A stretch of DNA of 64,000 bases from Flagellimonas_A sp039592695 (GTDB lineage Bacteria; Bacteroidota; Bacteroidia; Flavobacteriales; Flavobacteriaceae). Made by a program: the position numbers and the translations under genes. The DNA lies in contig NZ_JBBUTK010000001.1 of NCBI RefSeq assembly GCF_039592695.1, positions 1-64,000 of the forward strand, in the 5' to 3' direction. Below are positions 59,344-64,000 of the stretch, piece after piece. The notes below the pieces were generated by a model. It was given only the letters and a program-made list of their open reading frames with translations, made no database searches and was not told where the DNA came from. Numbering within the stretch: position 1 is the first letter of the stretch; each line of letters starts with the position of its first letter.

Positions 59344-61650
59344 ATGAAAATTAGTAAAAGTCAAGCCTTGACAGGGCTGCTATTCCTTTTTGTCGGCTTG
59401 ACAGGATTTGCTCAAGAAATAAACGGCTCTTGGAAAGGAAACCTAGACGTTCAGGGTACAAAAATGCCCTTGATTTTTAATGTCTCCGAAGAAAGTGGAG
59501 AAATCAGCGCCACTATGGACAGCCCCTCGCAAGGGGCAACCGACATTCCTATGGATGAGACAACCTTTATCGATAATACATTGACCATCGTATTCAAACA
59601 GGCTGGAATAAAATATGTCGGGGAATTACAATCGGATAAAATTTCAGGAACCTTCTATCAAGGCGGTATGGAGCTTCCATTGGTCCTTGAAAAGACTGAA
59701 AAAACCATTCCGGGCAATCCAGAATTGGTCAGCAGTGACGGTGCACTTCAAGAATTGATGAGCTTGGATAAAGGTGACCATAAATATGCGGTTGAGGATT
59801 ATTTTGCCAAGCCAAAGGCATCAACTTTCCGATTTTCACCAGATGGAAAGTACATTTCTTACCGAGAAAAAGATGAGAATGGCAAGCGCCATATTTACGT
59901 AAAGGAAATTGCTACGGGCAATGTGACCCGCGCCATAGAAGAAAAAGAAGAATTGGTGCGTGGGTATGCTTGGTTGAACAACAATCGTTTGGCCTATATT
60001 TCCGATAAGGGCGGCGACGAAAACTATCATGTCTTTGCTGCTGATCTAGATGGTGGCAATCTTAAGGATTTAACGCCTTTTGATGGTGTACAGGCCCAAT
60101 TCTCAAATTTATTGGAAGAAGACAAACATCATATCATTGTCAATCTCAACAAAAACAATCCGCAGATATTTGAACCCTATAAAGTTAATGTCGATACGGG
60201 TGAGTTGACCCAATTGTACGAAAACAGTGATGTGGCCAACCCGATAATGGGCTATAATTTTGATAAGGATGGAAACCTCAAAGGTTTTACCCGATTGAAG
60301 AACGGGGTTGAACAAGATTTCTATTACCAAGATGGCAATGGGGGATATTCCATTTTAAAAAGCCTTAGCTGGAAGGATAACTTTTCTGTTCTCAGTTTTG
60401 ACTACGCTACTGAAAATGAACATGATGCTTATGTACTGTCCAATTTAGAGAGTGATAAAGCGAAAATCATTCGATATGATTTGAAAGAAGATAAAGTCTT
60501 AGGGGAGGTATTCGCAAATGAGAATTACGATGTTTCTGATATGTATCTATCCAAAAAACGAGGTTACGAGTTGGACTATGTGGGTTATGAAGGTGAGAAG
60601 AATGTGGTGGTGCCTATCAGCGAATCATACAAAAGGCTTCACGAGCGCATTACAGATGAATTTCCTGAGTATCAATATTCGATTGTAGATGCAACCGACG
60701 CTGAAGATAAACTTTTGGTGTTTTTGCAGAGCGATAAATTGTATGGCGAGTACCACTCGTATGATGTTGCCAAAGATGAATTTACATTTCTGTACAATTT
60801 GATGCCCCAACTGAAAAAGGAAGACATGGCCGAAATGCGACCTATCACTTTTCAAAGTAGGGATGGTAAAACCATACATGGTTATATCACATTGCCGAAA
60901 GCTGCATTGAACGGTGAAAAAGTACCTGTAATTGTGAATCCGCATGGTGGGCCACAGGGCATTCGTGATTCTTGGGGTTTCAATCCTGAAGCGCAGTTGT
61001 TCGCGAGTAGGGGATATGCCACACTTCAAGTAAATTTCAGGATTTCTGGCGGCTACGGGCGTGAATTTTTAGAATCTGGCTTTAAACAGATTGGCCGTAA
61101 AGCCATGGATGATGTCGAGGATGGCCTAAAATATGTGGTCGAGCAAGGTTGGGTAGATAAGGATAAAGCAGCTATTTACGGCGGTAGCCATGGTGGATAT
61201 GCCGTATTGCGTGGCCTGACGAAGACTCCCGATCTGTATGCCTGCGGAGTTGATTATGTGGGTGTTTCAAACCTTTTCACCTTTATGGATTCTTTCCCAG
61301 AGTATTGGAAGCCTTATTTAGAGATTGTCAGGGAAATTTGGTATGATGAAACCATCCCCGAAGAGAAAAAGATTATGGAAGAAGTTTCCCCAGTTTACCA
61401 AATTGAAAAAATCAAAAAACCCCTATTTGTGGTACAAGGAGCAAATGACCCAAGGGTCAACATCAATGAATCTGACCAAATTGTGGAAGCACTGCGCGCC
61501 AAAGGTCAAGATGTACCCTATATGGTCAAATATGATGAAGGCCATGGTTTCGGCAAGGAAGAGAATTCGATTGAGCTCTATAAAGCGATGATGGGCTTTT
61601 TTGCCAAACATTTAAACGAACAAGAAGTACAGAAACCTATAAAGGGGTAA
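59344..61650 (+). CDS. Secreted S9-family prolyl oligopeptidase-like peptidase
   Basis: 768 residues. Signal peptide (about 1-23, LTGFAQ). Residues 25-118 form an extra beta-rich domain (INGSWKGNLDVQGTKMPLIF) of the sort found before secreted alpha/beta hydrolases. Residues 155-500 are a beta-propeller-like region (FRFSPDGKYISY, RLAYISDKGGDENYHVF), and 505-768 the alpha/beta-hydrolase catalytic domain with Ser about 616 (YGGSHGGYA), Asp about 701 (GANDPRV) and His about 733 (DEGHGF). Likely a periplasmic dipeptidyl- or oligopeptidase. Its promoter carries paired LytTR-type boxes shared with the downstream operon. A strong terminator follows. Confidence 0.92.
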   Translation: MKISKSQALTGLLFLFVGLTGFAQEINGSWKGNLDVQGTKMPLIFNVSEESGEISATMDSPSQGATDIPMDETTFIDNTLTIVFKQAGIKYVGELQSDKISGTFYQGGMELPLVLEKTEKTIPGNPELVSSDGALQELMSLDKGDHKYAVEDYFAKPKASTFRFSPDGKYISYREKDENGKRHIYVKEIATGNVTRAIEEKEELVRGYAWLNNNRLAYISDKGGDENYHVFAADLDGGNLKDLTPFDGVQAQFSNLLEEDKHHIIVNLNKNNPQIFEPYKVNVDTGELTQLYENSDVANPIMGYNFDKDGNLKGFTRLKNGVEQDFYYQDGNGGYSILKSLSWKDNFSVLSFDYATENEHDAYVLSNLESDKAKIIRYDLKEDKVLGEVFANENYDVSDMYLSKKRGYELDYVGYEGEKNVVVPISESYKRLHERITDEFPEYQYSIVDATDAEDKLLVFLQSDKLYGEYHSYDVAKDEFTFLYNLMPQLKKEDMAEMRPITFQSRDGKTIHGYITLPKAALNGEKVPVIVNPHGGPQGIRDSWGFNPEAQLFASRGYATLQVNFRISGGYGREFLESGFKQIGRKAMDDVEDGLKYVVEQGWVDKDKAAIYGGSHGGYAVLRGLTKTPDLYACGVDYVGVSNLFTFMDSFPEYWKPYLEIVREIWYDETIPEEKKIMEEVSPVYQIEKIKKPLFVVQGANDPRVNINESDQIVEALRAKGQDVPYMVKYDEGHGFGKEENSIELYKAMMGFFAKHLNEQEVQKPIKG

Positions 61651-61673
61651 ATTCAATTATACTGACCAATATG

Positions 61674-61706
61674 AAAATGGGGGCCAAAAGCCCCCATTTT
61701 TCTTTC
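61674..61706 (+). terminator. Terminator of the S9 peptidase gene
   Basis: Perfect 11-bp stem AAAATGGGGGC (61674-61684) with GCCCCCATTTT (61690-61700), 5-base loop, T-rich tail. It separates the peptidase from the small-ORF/LytS operon, which therefore needs its own promoter. Confidence 0.92.
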
Positions 61707-61743
61707 TGAGAAAGAATAGTATATAATTCTTCAACTGTCCTTT

Positions 61744-61773
61744 ACCGTTCAGTAAATCAAAATTACCGCTGGC
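61744..61773 (+). promoter_or_regulatory. Paired LytTR-type boxes upstream of the small-ORF/LytS operon
   Basis: ACCGTTCAG (61744-61752) matches the LytTR consensus at all nine positions, and ACCGCTGGC (61765-61773), 21 bases on, matches 7/9. The boxes start 63 and 42 bases before the -7 core. The response regulator encoded at the end of the operon has a LytTR-type output region, so autoregulation is likely. Confidence 0.65.
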
Positions 61774-61783
61774 CATAATTCTG

Positions 61784-61814
61784 TTTACTGAAGGGTTCTC
61801 TATAAATACATTTG
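61784..61814 (+). promoter_or_regulatory. Promoter of the small-ORF/LytS/LytR operon
   Basis: TTTA (61784-61787, one mismatch to TTTG), exactly 19 bases, then the -7 core TACATTTG (61807-61814). Expected start near 61821, about 30 bases before the first small ORF. Confidence 0.6.
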
Positions 61815-61851
61815 TGTTGTAATCATTTCATAAACTAAAAAACGAACAGTC

Positions 61852-61905
61852 ATGATAGCAGTTGTAAAATTGATCATCAGCATTTTGGTCAGCATCATTT
61901 TTTAA
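61852..61905 (+). CDS. Candidate 17-residue hydrophobic micropeptide
   Basis: A 17-codon ORF (MIAVVKLIISILVSIIF) preceded by the same A-rich context as the S9 peptidase start (both end AGTC-ATG). It is the first ATG after the predicted operon promoter. Apart from one Lys it is entirely hydrophobic, enough for one membrane helix. It could be a small membrane peptide, a translated leader or noise; there is no homology evidence. Confidence 0.45.
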   Translation: MIAVVKLIISILVSIIF

Positions 61906-61911
61906 TCAATT

Positions 61912-61977
61912 ATGGTAAGGACAACTACAAGTTTGGAGCAGATTGACAACACAAAGAAGCAAAAGTTTAATAAGTGA
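61912..61977 (+). CDS. Candidate 21-residue basic peptide ORF
   Basis: ATG six bases after the micropeptide stop; 21 codons giving a polar, lysine-rich peptide (MVRTTTSLEQIDNTKKQKF...). Its TGA ends three bases before the ATG of the next ORF. Tight packing is the only argument for translation; it may simply be spacer sequence. Confidence 0.2.
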   Translation: MVRTTTSLEQIDNTKKQKFNK

Positions 61978-61980
61978 GAT

Positions 61981-62181
61981 ATGAATAATAATGTATTTGT
62001 AAGCATATTGGCAGGAATACTATTCGGCTTCTCGGCTCTTCTAATGTTCTTTCGAGCTGATGAACCGGTTTCTGTAGCCTTATTAAGTATTTCAGGAATT
62101 TTGATGTTCATCTACGCATGGAGAATAAGAAACAAAAAGAATACAGATTGTAATCTAAATTCAGGTCAGAATGAAAATTAA
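61981..62181 (+). CDS. Small two-helix membrane protein
   Basis: 66 residues, two hydrophobic helices (about 5-24 and 30-47) joined by a short acidic turn (RADEPVS) and a basic, polar tail. No family recognised. It overlaps the next gene by 11 bases and lies in the unit that ends with LytS/LytR, so it may modulate the kinase at the membrane. Known LytTR systems in streptococci use small membrane inhibitors, which is the basis for this idea. Confidence 0.7.
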   Translation: MNNNVFVSILAGILFGFSALLMFFRADEPVSVALLSISGILMFIYAWRIRNKKNTDCNLNSGQNEN

Positions 62182-62464
62182 AGACACAATACTTATTGCA
62201 GGTGCAATATTGGTCGCTTCCGCAATCTTGGCTTTAGGAAAGTTTGAAAACTCCAATCTTATAGTTTCGACCATCATGGTGGTCATTGCAATTGGTCTGT
62301 TGGTCATTGGCTATAGAAAAGACAACGGAAAGTTAAGCGCTTGCCTAAAAAAAAGACCATCAAATCACAAAGTCGTTGGAATCACGCTTATGGTCGTGCT
62401 CGTGTTTTTTGGCTTGGGTTTTTCCGTTGGGAAACTTATCTATCTTTGGTCACAACAGATGTAA
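62171..62464 (+). CDS. Small three-helix membrane protein
   Basis: 97 residues with three hydrophobic helices (about 5-22, 29-47 and 69-91) and a basic loop with LSACLKKRPSNHK. No family recognised. It overlaps the preceding ORF by 11 bases and ends 18 bases before the kinase gene, so co-translation within one operon is likely. Confidence 0.7.
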   Translation: MKIKDTILIAGAILVASAILALGKFENSNLIVSTIMVVIAIGLLVIGYRKDNGKLSACLKKRPSNHKVVGITLMVVLVFFGLGFSVGKLIYLWSQQM

Positions 62465-62482
62465 CTCCTTTAGTAACCTTTG

Positions 62483-63541
62483 ATGAATTTATCGGATAAG
62501 AAACGCAATCGTATTTTTTGGATCTTGCAGTTTGCAGGATGGGGTTTTGTCAATTGTCTTTCACTGTTTGTCTTAAAAAAGGTAGGTTTCGAATTCGTTG
62601 CTTACTCCATACTTTTCGGTATGCTGATAGGTATCGGGTCTACTTCCTTGCTTCGGTGGTATGTCAAGCGCAATGTTGATTTTGAAGCCTTCAGAGTTGT
62701 TGATTTTGTCAAAATAGGAGTCTCTTTTCTGGTAGCCTCCGCTATTTTTGGTTTTTCAAACTACCTTTTTGGCTATATCTATGCCAAGTACGGGCCGAGT
62801 CTTTCAGAAGAACATATTGAAATGTTCAAAATGTACGACGGCTTTTGGATACAGGCCATCAATTCATTGTTCATGGTCGGGGCATGGCTGGTCACCTATC
62901 TCGTCATCAAGTTGTTGCTCAAGCTCAATCGTGATCGAATTGACAGACTGGAGCTCAATACCAACCTCAAACAAGCGCAATTGAACACTTTAAAAGGGCA
63001 AATCAATCCACATTTTATGTTCAACAGCCTGAACAATATACGTGGATTGATGTTGGAGGATGTGGAGAAATCACGTGAAATGTTAACTAAACTTTCCGAA
63101 ATGTTGCGCTATTCATTGACCAAAAATAATACGAATGCTATTGCCGTTGAGGAAGAGCTGGAAATGGTCGATAACTATATTGCCCTTTCAAAAATTCAGT
63201 TTGAAGACCGTCTGGATTTTAAAAAGGATGTGGACAGTGAAGCTATGCAAGTTCAGATTCCACCCATGATTATTCAATTGTTGGTAGAAAATGCTACAAA
63301 ACACGGTATTTCCAATTTAAAAAAAGGGGGGGCAATTTCTTTGGATATCCATAGAAATGAGAAAAATCTGGAAATTCAGGTCCGCAATACAGGAACACTC
63401 AAAATAGACAAGGATTCTACCCAATTGGGCATCAAAAACATCAAACAGCGGTTGAAGCTGTTGTATGGTGAGGCAGGCATTTTTGCACTGACTGAAGAGA
63501 ATGGTGAGGTGGTGGCCGATATTAAAATTCCTTTGTCATGA
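62483..63541 (+). CDS. LytS/YehU-type sensor histidine kinase
   Basis: 352 residues. Four membrane helices in the first 160 residues, no periplasmic sensor domain, then the His_kinase domain: GQINPHFMFNSLNNIRG near 170-186 with the phospho-accepting His, NATKHGISNLKKGG near 272 (N box) and LGIKNIKQRLKLLYGE near 315 (G box). Typical of membrane-sensing kinases paired with LytTR regulators. A TTG one codon upstream is also possible. It overlaps the response-regulator ATG by four bases (ATGA). Confidence 0.93.
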   Translation: MNLSDKKRNRIFWILQFAGWGFVNCLSLFVLKKVGFEFVAYSILFGMLIGIGSTSLLRWYVKRNVDFEAFRVVDFVKIGVSFLVASAIFGFSNYLFGYIYAKYGPSLSEEHIEMFKMYDGFWIQAINSLFMVGAWLVTYLVIKLLLKLNRDRIDRLELNTNLKQAQLNTLKGQINPHFMFNSLNNIRGLMLEDVEKSREMLTKLSEMLRYSLTKNNTNAIAVEEELEMVDNYIALSKIQFEDRLDFKKDVDSEAMQVQIPPMIIQLLVENATKHGISNLKKGGAISLDIHRNEKNLEIQVRNTGTLKIDKDSTQLGIKNIKQRLKLLYGEAGIFALTEENGEVVADIKIPLS

Positions 63542-64000
63542 CTATCAAGACTGTCATCGTCGAGGATTCCCGTTTGGCCAGAAACGAACTCAAAGAATTG
63601 ATTAAGGGGCATGCAGAGATTGAGGTGGTTGGTGAGGCTGAGAATGTGGACAAGGGAGTTGAATTGATTCAAAACACCCAACCCGATTTGTTGTTTTTGG
63701 ATATCAACATGCCCGAAAAAGACGGATTTGAACTGTTGGAAATGCTCGATGAGGTACCCATTACCGTTTTTACCACGGCCTTTGATGAGTATGCCATCAA
63801 GTCTTTTGAATACAATGCCCTTGATTATCTGCTCAAACCCATCAACGCCAAACGTTTTGCCGTGGCCATGGACAAGGTAAAAGCCAAGTTAGAAGGAAAC
63901 CAAGAAACAGCTTCTGATGGACAAAAACTTTCCGAAACCAGTCAAATTTTCATCAAAGAAGGTGAAAAGTGTTGGTTGGTCAAAATTGGTGACATTTCAC
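63538..64000 (+). CDS. LytTR-family response regulator (partial, runs off the window)
   Basis: 154 residues are visible before the window ends. Receiver domain: VIVEDSRLARNEL at the N-terminus, phospho-acceptor Asp in LLFLDINMPEKDGFE (about D55), TTAFDEYAIKSFEYNALDYLLKP near 84-106 with the conserved Thr and Lys. After a Ser/Gln-rich linker, SQIFIKEGEKCWLVKIGDIS is the start of a LytTR DNA-binding domain. Partner of the preceding kinase, four-base overlap. It is the best candidate to bind the paired boxes at 59210 and 61744. Confidence 0.93.
   Translation, partial: MTIKTVIVEDSRLARNELKELIKGHAEIEVVGEAENVDKGVELIQNTQPDLLFLDINMPEKDGFELLEMLDEVPITVFTTAFDEYAIKSFEYNALDYLLKPINAKRFAVAMDKVKAKLEGNQETASDGQKLSETSQIFIKEGEKCWLVKIGDIS

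Overview
The window is a chromosomal segment of a gliding-lineage Bacteroidetes, most likely a marine Flavobacteriaceae (Muricauda/Maribacter-like is my guess). The grounds are the TAnnTTTG promoter cores, A-rich translation starts without Shine-Dalgarno sequences, SusC/SusD pairs, gldJ and porV of the type IX secretion/gliding machinery, a fused HPRT-adenylate kinase, and intergenic palindromes common in this family. Codon use is uniform apart from a few AT-rich islands. No phage, insertion sequence or CRISPR array was seen.

Layout. 1-130: end of an rRNA operon (5S and terminator). 268-7631: glutamate synthase gltB-gltD and an acyl-CoA dehydrogenase, all on minus. 7852-12622: nhaD antiporter, exbB-exbD-tonB energy-transduction genes and folC. 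12641-12872: a tRNA-Val(UAC) unit preceded by a decayed tRNA copy. 13073-24043: an AraC-type regulator and two paralogous SusC/SusD uptake pairs that share a duplicated, structured leader. 24136-25032: queD-like gene, tRNA-Val(GAC) and a tandem array of tRNA-derived 71-bp units. 25032-33433: DCC protein, murF, gldJ, then porV, cdd, pdhA and pdhC. 33559-44294: peptidase, SDR, TPR protein, SprT-like protein with mannose-1-P guanylyltransferase, DUF389 protein, MlaFE-type ABC transporter and PafA-type phosphatase. 44309-50536 (minus): gcvP, a KAS III-like enzyme, methyltransferase, glycosyltransferase and a PD-(D/E)XK protein. 50658-57466: UbiA-like membrane protein, ECF sigma factor with a small zinc-type partner, M3 peptidase, purKE and hpt-adk. 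57547-64000: obg, DUF4136 lipoprotein, a secreted S9 peptidase, and a LytS/LytR-type two-component operon that opens with very small membrane ORFs and is cut by the window end.

The most interesting signals are: (1) two promoters, for the S9 peptidase and for the small-ORF/LytS/LytR operon, carrying matching paired LytTR-type boxes 21 bp apart at the same distance from the -7 element, which suggests an autoregulated local regulon; (2) five tandem 71-bp units made from the 3' half of tRNA-Val(GAC), with a palindrome replacing the anticodon arm; (3) a 16-bp palindrome (CCCGAT-AGCT-ATCGGG) found nested inside other recognisable sequences; (4) inverted-repeat arms conserved by wobble-compatible changes in the leaders of both susC genes; (5) absence of porU next to porV. 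Promoter calls rest on pattern matching by eye, and functional names on motif recognition without database searches.
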